DNA from: Chitiniphilus purpureus | GTDB lineage: Bacteria > Pseudomonadota > Gammaproteobacteria > Burkholderiales > Chitinibacteraceae | DNA: 64,000 nt | NCBI RefSeq assembly: GCF_025642115.1 | Contig: NZ_CP106753.1 | Span: forward strand, 3,185,501-3,249,500 | Reading direction: 5' to 3' | Part shown: piece by piece, positions 1 through 9,054 of the stretch | Position numbering within the stretch: the first letter of the stretch is position 1 | Layout: each line of letters opens with the position of its first letter | Notes under the pieces: generated by a model | The model's database searches: none | What the model was told of the DNA's origin: nothing | The model's input: only the letters and a program-made list of their open reading frames with translations | Program-made: the position numbers and the translations under genes

Positions 1-646
1 TCTTGGCCAGATCGCGCGGCTTGCCGATGTCGGCAAAGCTCTCCAGGCCGAACAGGCCCGGCGCCGCGGCACTGATCAGCGGCGCATGCGCAGCAGCGGC
101 GACGTGCGACAGCTCTTCCAGCAGATAGAAGTCTTCGGGATGGCGGGTGAATTCGAAGTCGCCGATGAGGCCGGCGTACGGCGCGCCGCCGAAGGTGCCG
201 TACTCTTCCTCGTAGATCTTCTTGAACAGCGCGCTTTGGTCGAACTCGGGCGAGGTCTTGAAATCCTTGACCAGGTCCTTCTTCGACACGTTCAGCACCT
301 TGACCTTGAGCATGGTGCTGGTTTCCGATTCATTCACCAGATACTTGAGCCCGCGCCAGGATGCCTCGAGCTTCTGGAAGTCAGCCTGGTGCATGATCTC
401 GTTGAGCTGGCCGGAGATCAGCGCGTCGATCTGGGCGATGCGGGCATCGATGCTGGCGGCCAGATCCTTGGATACCGTGACCGTGCCGGCGAGCACCTGG
501 TCGACCAGCTCGCCGATCAGATCGCGGGTATGGCTCTTTTCCGCCTCACTGGTGGCGACCCGGCTCTGATCGATGATGTCGTCAAGCAGACTGGCTGCCG
601 CCGGCTCGGAGGCGGCGGCGGACTGGGTGAGTTGTTCGGCGCTCAT
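1..646 (-). CDS. tssC: TssC, T6SS contractile sheath large subunit (partial, 3' end outside window)
   Basis: Large subunit of the type VI secretion sheath, which polymerises with TssB around the Hcp tube and contracts to drive injection from the cytoplasm. Only the first 215 residues are visible, reading MSAEQLTQ at the start and containing the conserved core stretch LKYLVNESET, the motif YGGLIGDFEF, and HPEDFYLLEELSHVAAAAHA near the window edge. The ATG lies 3 bp after the tssB stop, so the two are translated as a pair. The full protein is usually close to 490-500 residues, so more than half lies to the left. The identification rests on family recognition of the N-terminal half and on the strict tssB-tssC order. 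Confidence 0.95.
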   Translation of the reverse strand, partial: MSAEQLTQSAAASEPAAASLLDDIIDQSRVATSEAEKSHTRDLIGELVDQVLAGTVTVSKDLAASIDARIAQIDALISGQLNEIMHQADFQKLEASWRGLKYLVNESETSTMLKVKVLNVSKKDLVKDFKTSPEFDQSALFKKIYEEEYGTFGGAPYAGLIGDFEFTRHPEDFYLLEELSHVAAAAHAPLISAAAPGLFGLESFADIGKPRDLAK

Positions 647-649
647 CGC

Positions 650-1159
650 TCACTCCTCCCCTTTCTCGGTCTGGCCCTGGCTGATCTCGCGCAGCTTCTC
701 GGTATCGCGCACCACGTCGTCCAGCAGTTCTTCGAGCTTGTCGTTGGCCACCATCTTGTTGCGCAGGTCCGACAGGCGCTGCCGGGCCTCGAGCAGCTGA
801 CGCAGCGGATCGACCTGCTTGACGACGTTCTGCGGCTCGAAATCCGCCAGCTCGTTGAAATTGAGCTCGACCGACAGCTGGCCGCCATCGTCCTTGAGCT
901 TGTTGTCGACGCGCAGCGCCAGCCGCGGCGCCATGCCCTTGAGGACTTCGTCGAAATTGTCCCGGTCGATCTGCACGAACTTGCGTTCCTTCAGCTTGGG
1001 CAGCGGTTCCTTGCTATGGCCGGAGTAGTCGCCCAGTACGCCCATCACGAAGGGCAGCTCCTTGGTCTCGATCGCATCGCCGACCTCGACGTCGTACGTG
1101 ATCTGCACACGCGGCGGACGGACGCGCGACAATTTCTTCTGGGTGCTCTCTTTTGCCAT
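650..1159 (-). CDS. tssB: TssB, T6SS contractile sheath small subunit
   Basis: Small sheath subunit, 169 residues, the normal length for the family. It begins MAKESTQKKLSRVRPPRVQI and carries the typical TssB block ELPFVMGVLGDYSG near residues 34-47, followed by the conserved KFVQIDRDNFDEVLKGM stretch. TssB and TssC form the heterodimer that builds the sheath and is recycled by ClpV, whose gene is not in this window. The gene follows tagF after 52 bp and precedes tssC by 3 bp in the leftward operon. Nothing looks abnormal about it. Confidence 0.96.
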   Translation of the reverse strand: MAKESTQKKLSRVRPPRVQITYDVEVGDAIETKELPFVMGVLGDYSGHSKEPLPKLKERKFVQIDRDNFDEVLKGMAPRLALRVDNKLKDDGGQLSVELNFNELADFEPQNVVKQVDPLRQLLEARQRLSDLRNKMVANDKLEELLDDVVRDTEKLREISQGQTEKGEE

Positions 1160-1211
1160 GGCAAGCCTCGATCAAATCGACTGTGAGTGAAAAGTACCGC
1201 TTTCCTGGATA

Positions 1212-2231
1212 TCAGGCAATACTTGAAGTAAGTTTTTCTAAAATCTGTCGTAAGGACTGCAAATTCAGGGCCGGGTCGGCCAATTGCCGGCCCAGGATAT
1301 ACGACGCTTCGGCATAGGCCTGGTGATGCATCCATGGCGCGTCGTCGTCCACCACATTGACTACGGTCGTCGGCTCCGGCGCCAATCCCCACAACATGCC
1401 AAGAAACCGTTCGGGGAAGCACTCGGGCGCAAGCGCAAGATAGCGCCGCCCTTCCCGCTGCAGCGTCAGGCAATGCGGCACGCGCGCATGTCCCTTTGCA
1501 GCGGCGCGGTGCAGCGCCAGCCATGTGGCCAGCCCGAGGATATCCTCCCCGGGCTGCTGCAGCAGCGGCAGCAGGATCGCCTGGCGCGGTACGCTGCCGA
1601 CGTAGCGGCGCAACAGTTCTCCATAGAAGAGGAATGCCAGCAGATGCGCATCCAGCCCCCCCAGTCCCAGCGCGGTCAATTCGGTCTGCAGACGTGCAGC
1701 GGGGGTCTGCTGAAAGTAACGCTCCAGCACATTGCCCGCCAGCTCCACATCGGCATTGGCACGATTACTTTGCGTCAGCTGATCGTCAAGGAATTGCCGA
1801 CAGGCGAGCATTTCCACCGAACTGTCGACTGCAGCGGCCAGCTGGTCGCGTAAGCCCGCGAAGAACAGCTCGTTGGCGATCGCCAGTTCGGCCAGATGAG
1901 ACGAGACCGCCGCAGCGGGCAGGATGGCACCGGCCACCAGCGGGTACAGCCGGCCGGCTTCATCGCGACTGGGCTGCAGCACCCCGAAAAAGGCCCAGCG
2001 GCCGTCGCTGGAGGTGAAATGGAAATCGCTGGCAGCTGCGGCCAGATACCTCGCTTCCTGCCATTCGGGCTGCTGCTGGCTCCAGGTCAGGCTCTTGGCA
2101 AGCAGGTGGTCGAACTCCTGGGCCACGGGATGCGTGGCGTTGATGCGGACGAAGTCGGCGCGGCGCGGCAGTTTGCCGAAGACCGCGTATTGGGCAGTGA
2201 TATCGCCTGTGCGCACAAAACTGATGGGCAT
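1212..2231 (-). CDS. tagF: TagF / ImpM-family T6SS accessory protein
   Basis: 339 residues with the ImpM/TagF N-terminal signature: YAVFGKLPRRADFVRIN followed by FDHLLAKSLTW. In Pseudomonas aeruginosa and Agrobacterium, TagF acts as a post-translational repressor of T6SS assembly through the Fha/TagQRST pathway. No PppA, PpkA, Fha or TagQRST gene is visible here, so its partner would have to lie elsewhere. Pattern recognition is good for the first 200 residues; the C-terminal 130 residues are less clearly assignable. The gene starts 15 bp after the tssM stop, consistent with co-transcription and a role tied to the TssM membrane complex. No fused phosphatase domain motif was seen. Confidence 0.87.
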   Translation of the reverse strand: MPISFVRTGDITAQYAVFGKLPRRADFVRINATHPVAQEFDHLLAKSLTWSQQQPEWQEARYLAAAASDFHFTSSDGRWAFFGVLQPSRDEAGRLYPLVAGAILPAAAVSSHLAELAIANELFFAGLRDQLAAAVDSSVEMLACRQFLDDQLTQSNRANADVELAGNVLERYFQQTPAARLQTELTALGLGGLDAHLLAFLFYGELLRRYVGSVPRQAILLPLLQQPGEDILGLATWLALHRAAAKGHARVPHCLTLQREGRRYLALAPECFPERFLGMLWGLAPEPTTVVNVVDDDAPWMHHQAYAEASYILGRQLADPALNLQSLRQILEKLTSSIA

Positions 2232-2246
2232 GATGGTTCCGCGTGG

Positions 2247-5200
2247 TTACTGGGTGATGCGCTCAGGCAGCCCCAACCGGCGCAGCCCCGAGAGCTGCAA
2301 CGGATTGACGCCGCTGACCATGCGGAAATTCACCCTGACCGCGTCCGACTCCTGGTTCCCGCTCTTCATCCGCCATTCCAGCTGCCCGGCGTTCATTTCC
2401 GAATCGTTGACCCGCGCCTGGCCCAGGAGGCGCATGAAACCCATGCGCCCGGGCTGGTTGGCCACCACGGTGCTGACGCCGTTGAACGCCACCACCTGGA
2501 TGCGCGCGCCCTGGCTGCCCGTCGTCCCCGGCCAGGAGAATGCCTGCCAGGGCTGTGGGCCGTTGCGGTAACGCAAGGTCTGGCCATCGATCTCGACCGT
2601 GATCTCCGACAACCCCGGCGTGGGCACCGGCTGCAGCTCGAAGCGGGAGTTGTCACTGCCCTCCTGCAGCAGATTGCCGCCCAGCGCCGACAGCCGCCCG
2701 GCCCCGGCAAGGAAGGCCGGGTTGAAGCGTACGCCCTGGTTGCCCCAGGTGCGCGGCACCAACTGGCCGCCACGCTTGAGCACCAGCCCGTTGAGATACT
2801 TGTCGATGAACTTGTCCAGCGTGCCGTCGTTGGGTTTGACGAAGCGGGCGATCTCGGAGAGCGGCGCTTCATTCTGGGCATCGCTGAACGGATATTTGCT
2901 CGCCAACGTACGCCACTGGCCGTAGACCTCACGCTGCCAGGCAAGGTTGAGATCCTGCTCCACCGGCGGCATCAGCGCCGCATAGGATTGCAGCAGCGGG
3001 CGCACCAGCAGCGGCCGCAACATCTCCTTGGAGGCGGCGTCAGCGGAGCCCAGCATGTTGTTGTCCACGTAAAGCAGGGTATCGGCGAACTCCGAGCCGC
3101 TTCCCCCGAGCGTGGCCTGCATCAGCTGGCGCGACGCCGTGGCCGGATCGTCGTTGCCCGCCAGTTGCGACAGCTTGGCCTTGAGTTTGGCCAGCTGCTC
3201 CAGGTAGCCGGCCATCAACGGCGACTCCTGGCTGTTGGAACCCGCCACCGCGGCAAGCACCGCGAACTGCTGGCCCAGCTGCCCGTACTGCCCCTGGGCC
3301 GCCGCCGGCGCATCGCCGCCCTTGAAGATCTCGGCGGTCTTGTCGATTACCGATTTCTTGGCGTTCTCCAGCTTCTTGTGCAATTCGGACGGATTGTCCC
3401 AGGCGGTCTCGTAGGCGGCACGCAGCAGCACCAGCTTGATCGGCGAATTCTGCCGGTCCGCAAGGCGCGCGGTGGCCTCGGCGGCCTGGGCAAGATTGGC
3501 CTGCTCGGCGATGGCGACCCCCTGCAGGAACTTCCTCCATGCCTCGGCATAGTCGGCCCGGTACAGGGCTTCGAGTTCCTGGCGGTTCTTGTCGACATCG
3601 GCCCCCTTGCCAAGGTTGTCCTGGATCGAGGATGCCAGCACCCAGTCGTCACTCTTGATCTCGCCACGACTGGCCTCGACGATGGCTTCGCCCAGGTACT
3701 TCTCCCAGGCTTCGCGGGTAAAGGCACCGGGCACCATGGCACTGCCGGCGATGATGTTGCCGTCGCGCCCACCCAGGATGCGCGCCACCGACAATGGCGC
3801 GAAGCGGGTATTGGCGCGCGCCTTCAGCTCGTTGTAGACCCGCTCCTTGGCCGACAGGCGCGTCAGCGAACCGCGCAACGTGTCGCGCGCACCGGCCACC
3901 ACGTGCTCCTTGTTGTCGATCAGCGGCAGGTCGGGCGCTTTGAGCTGCGAGATGTAGAAGGCCACCAGGCGCTCGGCCAGCACGTTGATCTCCTCGATGC
4001 TGTGCGCGCCGCGGTGCTGCTCCAGCCAAGGCCGCCAGTAGCGCGGCAACTGGTCGGACAGATGGGCCTGCTCCATCCGCTGCTGCTGGTTCAGCATCAG
4101 ATAGGTCTTGAGCGCGTTGTAACCGGCGTCAAGCGTCTGCGGCGCCGCCTTGGGCGGCTCGGGCTGCAGCGCCTGCGTCATCTGCCGCACCGCCGGCTGC
4201 GCCCGGCGCAGGCCGGCCGCGTATCCCACCCGCATGAAGCCGCCGGTATCGGCACGTGACAGCGGGATCACCGGCAATCCGCTGTCGGGGCGACGCGGGC
4301 GTGACGGCGTACGGGAACGCGCCGCGCCGTCGTCCGACTCGCCCGTGTCAGCAGCGGGGGGCGCCGGGCGCTCCTGCCCGGGACCCGCCTGCGCCAGCTG
4401 CACCAGTGCCGCCTCCAGGTTGGCCTTGACCGGATCGAGCATGACCAGCCGGACCCCTTCGAAATATTGCTTGCGCAGCGATTGCTCGAGCTTGTCCCCT
4501 TGATAGAGCCCCATGCCGATCTGCCACGGATGGCCTTCGGTGCGGTAGTGCTGCAGGTCCTCAAGGCGCTTTTGCAATAGCGCCAGGCCCTTGAGCCGCT
4601 CGTACAGCGGCCCGCTCTCGACCAGCCGGCCGGCCTGCGCGCGCTCGGCCTCGATCGCGGCGATCATCTTCTGGTTGCCGATGAACGACCAGGTGAGCGC
4701 ACTCGCGACAAGTGCCAACAGCGCAAGCCCGCCCAGCATGCCCGCCAGACGCCAGCGGCTCCCGCTCGGCCTGGTCTGGCGCGAGATCAGATGCTGATCG
4801 GGGAACAGCACCTCCCGGAACAGATCGCGCAGGAAATAGCTGTACGACGCCGGCGCCTGGCGTGCGTCGAAGCCGCTGCGGCCCAGGTCGAACTGCCCGG
4901 AGACGCGCGTCGCGGCGCCGATACGCGGCACGCCTTCCTGCAATGCGCTGGAGAAATAGAAGCCACGCAACAGCGGGCGGGCGTGATACGGATCCTCCTC
5001 GTGCAGCAGCTCGACGAAATGGCAGATCGCCTCCTGGAGCGCATGGAACTCGATCGGAAACGCGAACAACGCCGCCCTGGATGCATTGCCGCGATGCGCC
5101 GCGAGCTTGTCCTCGCCCAGTTGGCGCAGGCCGCGGTACAAGGTGTCGAAATGCTGGCCGACCACGCGGCCGATATTGAAACCGGCACCCTGATCGTGGG

Positions 5201-6047
5201 TGAGCGTGGCCCCCCAGACCTTGTTGCGTTCATCCTCGGGCACATCCTCGAAAAACTGCGCGAAGCCGCCCAGCAGGTCGATCTTGGTGAATACGAGATA
5301 GATCGGCACCTGCAGGCCGAAGATGTCCTCGATCTCGTGGATGCGCTCGCGGATCTGGCGCGCATAGATGGCAAAGCCCTCGGACTTGTGCTGGGCAAGC
5401 TCCGGCAGGCTGATGGCGACCAGGATGCCGTTGACCGGCGCCTTGGCGCGGTGCCGCTTGAGCAGCTTGAGGAATTCGAGCCACTCGACCCGGTCCTCGG
5501 TCTGGGTGGCATAGCGGCCGGCGGTGTCGAGCAGCACGCCCTCGGTGGAGAAGAACCAGTCGCAGTTGCGGGTGCCGCCGACCCCCTGCACGCCCGCCTT
5601 GTCACTAAACGGGAAGGTGAGCCCGGATTGCAGGATGGCGCTGCTTTTGCCGGCGGCGGGGTGGCCGATGATCATGTACCAGGGCAGCTCGTACAACGCC
5701 GCATTGCCGCGCGCCTTGCCGATCTTGGAGCTCTTGAGGGTGTCGATGGCGCCCAGCAGCCGCTGCCGCAGCAGGTTGACCTCGGCGCGTTTGTCCGGGC
5801 TGGCCCCCATCACCGCATCATCGGCCTGACGCTGCAGCATCTTCTCGATCAGACCGCCGGCGCGGTTGGCCAGCATCTGGCCGACGAGCAGCGTGAGCAC
5901 CCAGAGCAGCATCACACCGAAGATCCAGCCAAAGCGCGCCTCGGCGCTGACAAGCCCCATCCAGGGCCCGACGAACCAGATCAACGCGATCAGGATCAGA
6001 AAACCGATCGCCGAAGCGACCTTCGCGTTCTTCAACCACCGTTTCAT
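2247..6047 (-). CDS. tssM: TssM / IcmF, T6SS inner-membrane complex ATPase-like protein
   Basis: 1266 residues, as expected for TssM. Two N-terminal membrane segments (about residues 11-33 and 40-60) are followed by a cytoplasmic domain with an intact Walker A, GHPAAGKS at 128-135. A third membrane segment lies near residue 440 (GGLALLALVASALTW), and a long periplasmic IcmF-related region follows. TssM bridges the inner membrane and binds TssL and the lipoprotein TssJ to form the trans-envelope complex; both partners are encoded divergently just to the right. The gene follows the tagX-like gene after 37 bp and is followed by tagF. The Walker A is intact, whereas some T6SS lineages have lost it, so nucleotide binding is plausible. 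Confidence 0.97.
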   Translation of the reverse strand: MKRWLKNAKVASAIGFLILIALIWFVGPWMGLVSAEARFGWIFGVMLLWVLTLLVGQMLANRAGGLIEKMLQRQADDAVMGASPDKRAEVNLLRQRLLGAIDTLKSSKIGKARGNAALYELPWYMIIGHPAAGKSSAILQSGLTFPFSDKAGVQGVGGTRNCDWFFSTEGVLLDTAGRYATQTEDRVEWLEFLKLLKRHRAKAPVNGILVAISLPELAQHKSEGFAIYARQIRERIHEIEDIFGLQVPIYLVFTKIDLLGGFAQFFEDVPEDERNKVWGATLTHDQGAGFNIGRVVGQHFDTLYRGLRQLGEDKLAAHRGNASRAALFAFPIEFHALQEAICHFVELLHEEDPYHARPLLRGFYFSSALQEGVPRIGAATRVSGQFDLGRSGFDARQAPASYSYFLRDLFREVLFPDQHLISRQTRPSGSRWRLAGMLGGLALLALVASALTWSFIGNQKMIAAIEAERAQAGRLVESGPLYERLKGLALLQKRLEDLQHYRTEGHPWQIGMGLYQGDKLEQSLRKQYFEGVRLVMLDPVKANLEAALVQLAQAGPGQERPAPPAADTGESDDGAARSRTPSRPRRPDSGLPVIPLSRADTGGFMRVGYAAGLRRAQPAVRQMTQALQPEPPKAAPQTLDAGYNALKTYLMLNQQQRMEQAHLSDQLPRYWRPWLEQHRGAHSIEEINVLAERLVAFYISQLKAPDLPLIDNKEHVVAGARDTLRGSLTRLSAKERVYNELKARANTRFAPLSVARILGGRDGNIIAGSAMVPGAFTREAWEKYLGEAIVEASRGEIKSDDWVLASSIQDNLGKGADVDKNRQELEALYRADYAEAWRKFLQGVAIAEQANLAQAAEATARLADRQNSPIKLVLLRAAYETAWDNPSELHKKLENAKKSVIDKTAEIFKGGDAPAAAQGQYGQLGQQFAVLAAVAGSNSQESPLMAGYLEQLAKLKAKLSQLAGNDDPATASRQLMQATLGGSGSEFADTLLYVDNNMLGSADAASKEMLRPLLVRPLLQSYAALMPPVEQDLNLAWQREVYGQWRTLASKYPFSDAQNEAPLSEIARFVKPNDGTLDKFIDKYLNGLVLKRGGQLVPRTWGNQGVRFNPAFLAGAGRLSALGGNLLQEGSDNSRFELQPVPTPGLSEITVEIDGQTLRYRNGPQPWQAFSWPGTTGSQGARIQVVAFNGVSTVVANQPGRMGFMRLLGQARVNDSEMNAGQLEWRMKSGNQESDAVRVNFRMVSGVNPLQLSGLRRLGLPERITQ

Positions 6048-6084
6048 TTGTTATCCAAGCCCCTAGTACCGCTACTTCGAACAC

Positions 6085-6906
6085 TTACCTGCCGCTGGTG
6101 AGCGCGGCGATCGGCCCTTTCATTTCCACGTGCCCATAATCCTTGAACGACCAGCCTCCCCCCCACACCAGGCCGGCCGCCTGCGCCTCCTCACCCAGTG
6201 CCTGATAGGCCTCCCACGCCCATGGGTCCCGCTCCGACAGGACAATCCGGCCCTCGCGCATCGGCGCAAGGTCGGCAGCAAGGCCGTACTGGTGCTTGCT
6301 GCGACCACCGCGGGCGTTGGTCACATGCACATCACCGTCGGCCAGCGCATCCTGGCGTTCGGGGGAACGGTAGCCTTCGATCAGCACGATGGGATACCCG
6401 CGCTCCTGCATGCGTGCGATCACGGTCAGCACCAGCTGGGTGAAGCGGGGATCAAGCTTGCTCCAGTCGCGGTCGGCATAGGCAAGCGAGGGACGCTCGC
6501 TGCTCACGAAGATCGATGGCGGCAATGCCGGGGGCGGCACCAGCTTTTCGTCCTTCAAGGCCAGTTGGATATGCTGCGTGCGATCGTAAGCTTGCGGCGA
6601 CAATGCACGCAATACATGGTAACCGGCCATTTGTAAGGTAACGAGGATGATCAACAGCACCACTGCAGCGGCCATCAGCAGCCAGCGTATCGCATGCCAG
6701 TTCAGCCGGCGCCGCCATGCAAGCAGCTCCGGCCACAATGGTCGACGCGGCAGCCGGGGCTGAGGAGCAGGCGTTGCGGCAGGGCGCGGCATCGGCGCAA
6801 GGGTCGCCGGCGCGCCGCCGTAGAAAAACCGCCACCCAATCCAGCCCAAACTCATCACCAGGCCAAACATGAGCAGCATCAACCACCAGAAATTCAACTC
6901 TGCCAT
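6085..6906 (-). CDS. tagX: TagX-like membrane-anchored M15 (VanY/CwlK-type) peptidoglycan peptidase
   Basis: 273 residues if started at the ATG reading MAELNFWW; an in-frame TTG four codons upstream is less likely. Two hydrophobic segments (about 7-25 and 73-95) flank a proline-rich cytoplasmic stretch, placing the C-terminal domain in the periplasm. That domain holds the M15 zinc signature SKHQYGLAAD (His and Asp ligands), an upstream GYRSPERQ, and a terminal DYGHVEM with the third ligand. Acinetobacter TagX is an L,D-endopeptidase of this architecture needed for T6SS assembly through the peptidoglycan. Since TssL here has no peptidoglycan-binding domain, a cell-wall remodelling role for this product is reasonable. 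It is first in the leftward operon. The TagX assignment is by architecture and position, not by alignment. Confidence 0.84.
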   Translation of the reverse strand: MAELNFWWLMLLMFGLVMSLGWIGWRFFYGGAPATLAPMPRPAATPAPQPRLPRRPLWPELLAWRRRLNWHAIRWLLMAAAVVLLIILVTLQMAGYHVLRALSPQAYDRTQHIQLALKDEKLVPPPALPPSIFVSSERPSLAYADRDWSKLDPRFTQLVLTVIARMQERGYPIVLIEGYRSPERQDALADGDVHVTNARGGRSKHQYGLAADLAPMREGRIVLSERDPWAWEAYQALGEEAQAAGLVWGGGWSFKDYGHVEMKGPIAALTSGR

Positions 6907-6996
6907 GGCCCAGTGCAAACTTGTGGAAAGTAACCCGTCATGATCATACTTGCAGCCGGGGTACTCCGGAAACCGTTAAGAACCAGAGCGTTACAC

Positions 6997-7041
6997 TTGC
7001 CGCAACGCGTGGGCGCTAATGTATAATATCCGCTCACAATT
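6997..7041 (+). promoter_or_regulatory. Candidate promoter of tssJKLE with a lac-operator-like sequence at the start site
   Basis: A perfect TATAAT (7022-7027) stands 33 bp before the tssJ start codon, with a weaker TTGCCG (6997-7002) at 19 bp spacing. Directly at the expected transcription start, 7027-7041 reads TATCCGCTCACAATT, which is identical over 15 bases to the reverse complement of the natural E. coli lac operator and includes one perfect half-site. This could be an operator for a LacI/GalR-type or unrelated regulator, or chance. The 150-bp gap between tagX and tssJ must also hold the promoter for the leftward T6SS operon, which I could not place with confidence. Confidence 0.5.
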
Positions 7042-7059
7042 ATCAAAAGGGAGCTGCCA

Positions 7060-7626
7060 ATGAGGCGTAATCAACCCCTGTCGATTGTAAGAAAAATGGC
7101 CCGTAACACCCTTTTTGCAGTGCTTGGCGCCATGGTCATTACCGGGTGCGCCAGTGGCCCGAAAGAATACCCGATCAGCGGCACCGCCGACCCGATCATC
7201 AACCGTGACATCAGCGGCAAACCCCTCTCGATCGTCGTCCGCTTATATCAGCTGAAAGACAAAAACGAATTCAACCGCCTGACCTTCGATACCGCGGCCA
7301 GTGGCAAGAGCGACACGGAGCTCTTCGGCAGCGAGTTTGTCGCCCGCACCGAACTGCAACTGATTCCAGGCGCGACGCAGAACGTCACCGACCAGTTGCA
7401 ACCCGAAGCCAAGTATCTGGGCGTGATCGGCTTTTTCCGTAAGCCGGATGCGCAGAACTGGCGCTTCCTGGTCGATGCTGACGCGGTGCGCAGCAAGGGG
7501 CTGGCGTTCGTGGTACAGGACTGCTACCTCAGGCTGGTGAAGCCCCAGGCCTTGCTGATCCCCGGCCAGGGCGCGGACTACAAGCCCGAGTGCATGCCGT
7601 TCAGCACCGGCAAGCCCAAGCGCTGA
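7060..7626 (+). CDS. tssJ: TssJ, T6SS outer-membrane lipoprotein
   Basis: 188 residues with a lipoprotein signal: hydrophobic segment LFAVLGAMVITGC and lipobox Cys at position 30, followed by ASG, which permits outer-membrane sorting. The ATG is preceded by AAAAGGGAG at good spacing. A second Met at residue 13 would give a more usual n-region, so the start could also be internal. The mature part matches the TssJ family: SIVVRLYQLKDKNEF near residue 60 and the middle block SDTELFGSEFVARTELQLIPG. TssJ anchors the TssM periplasmic domain to the outer membrane. It is the first gene of the rightward tssJ-K-L-E set. Confidence 0.94.
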   Translation: MRRNQPLSIVRKMARNTLFAVLGAMVITGCASGPKEYPISGTADPIINRDISGKPLSIVVRLYQLKDKNEFNRLTFDTAASGKSDTELFGSEFVARTELQLIPGATQNVTDQLQPEAKYLGVIGFFRKPDAQNWRFLVDADAVRSKGLAFVVQDCYLRLVKPQALLIPGQGADYKPECMPFSTGKPKR

Positions 7627-7679
7627 TCACGTTCGACCGCCGGCCGATGCGCCGGCTCCTCCCTTAGGTACGTACCCGA

Positions 7680-9029
7680 ATGCTCAAGGCCAAGCGTGTT
7701 CTGTGGGGCGAAGGCATGTTCCTTCGCCCGCAGCATTTCCAGCAACAAGCCCTGCTCAACGACAACGCGGTGGCCGAGGCACTGCTCGCGGTGCAGCGGC
7801 ATGCCTGGGGCCTGCGTTCGTTCGAGCTGGATCACGCCGCGCTCAGGAACGGCCTGATCCGGGCGGACCAGCTGAGCGTGACCTTCCGCGATGGTACCCA
7901 GTTCGCCGCGCCGCAGCGCGAACCGTTGCCGCTGTCGCGCGACCTGAACGAGATTCCGCAGCTGGGCGTCGACACCATGCTCTACGCCTGCCTGCCCAAC
8001 CTGAACCCCTACGGCGGCAACACCGCGAATGCCGATACGCCACCGGGCCGGCCGTCGCGCTTTCGCAACGCGCACTACGCGCTGTCCGACCTTTACACCC
8101 AATCGCTGGAAGCCGATCTCACCACCTTGGAGCTGGACCTGCGGCTGATGGTGGAAGAAGAGAACCGCGACGGCTACGACTCGGTGCCGATCGCCCGGCT
8201 GACCAAGGACGCGACCGGGCAATGGCGTGCCGCGGACGACTACCTGCCGCCTATGACCACGGTCAGTGCCAATCCGGCGCTGCCACGGATGATCCGTCGC
8301 CTGCTCGACATCCTACTGGTCAAGAGCGAATCGCTCGCCGGGGCGCACCGCGAACGCGCGAAGAATGTGATGGAGTACGGCACCACCGATATCGCTTCGT
8401 TCTGGCTGCTGCATACGGTGAACCGCAACTTCGCGCGGCTCAACCACCTGTTGCATGCCGAGCCGTTGCATCCGGAGGAGCTGTACGTGGCACTGGCCGA
8501 GTTCTGCGGCGAGCTTCTGACGTTCTCGAGCATCTACACGCTTGCCGACCTGCCTGCCTATCGCCACGAGCAGCTGGGCGACACCCTGCCCAAGCTCGAC
8601 GAGCAGATCCGCGAACTGCTCGATACCGTGATCTCGGCCCGCTACGCCGTGATTCCGCTCACCTCGCCCAAGCCCTCGTTCTACATCGGCCGGTTGGAAA
8701 GCGACCGGCTGCTGGAGAATGTGGATTTCTATCTCTCGGTGCAAAGCGACCTGCCCGCCGCCCAGGTGATCGAGGCCGTGCCGTTCAAGTTCAAGGTCGG
8801 CGCGCCGGACGATGTGGAGAAGATCCTCAACTCGGCACTGCGCGGCGTCAGCCTTGCCCACGCACCGCAGACCCCATCGGCCATCCCGGTACGGGTGGGG
8901 AACCACTATTTCGCGTTGGAGCCGCGCGGCGACATCTTCCAGCGCATGCTGCAATCGCGCTCGGTATGCATCTACGTGCCGCAGACGCTCGTTTCGCTGA
9001 AAATCGAATTGATCGCGGTGTTCCGCTGA
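7680..9029 (+). CDS. tssK: TssK, T6SS baseplate protein
   Basis: 449 residues, normal for TssK. The N-terminus has the family signature KRVLWGEGMFLRPQHFQQQ, and the body contains PLSRDLNEIPQLGVDTMLYACLP in pieces, with the C-terminal LEPRGDIFQRML block typical of the receptor-binding-like domain. TssK links the baseplate to the TssL/TssM membrane complex. The gene begins 53 bp after tssJ and is followed 25 bp later by tssL. No abnormality is visible. Confidence 0.97.
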   Translation: MLKAKRVLWGEGMFLRPQHFQQQALLNDNAVAEALLAVQRHAWGLRSFELDHAALRNGLIRADQLSVTFRDGTQFAAPQREPLPLSRDLNEIPQLGVDTMLYACLPNLNPYGGNTANADTPPGRPSRFRNAHYALSDLYTQSLEADLTTLELDLRLMVEEENRDGYDSVPIARLTKDATGQWRAADDYLPPMTTVSANPALPRMIRRLLDILLVKSESLAGAHRERAKNVMEYGTTDIASFWLLHTVNRNFARLNHLLHAEPLHPEELYVALAEFCGELLTFSSIYTLADLPAYRHEQLGDTLPKLDEQIRELLDTVISARYAVIPLTSPKPSFYIGRLESDRLLENVDFYLSVQSDLPAAQVIEAVPFKFKVGAPDDVEKILNSALRGVSLAHAPQTPSAIPVRVGNHYFALEPRGDIFQRMLQSRSVCIYVPQTLVSLKIELIAVFR

Positions 9030-9054
9030 GCGGGCCGTCGCAGGGAACAGGACC

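Noticed and set aside
1896..4259. 787-codon open frame on the plus strand opposite tssM and tagF
   Set aside because: It mirrors the codon periodicity of the leftward T6SS genes, is rich in His, Arg and Gln, and has no recognisable domain. tssM is a clear family match on the other strand.
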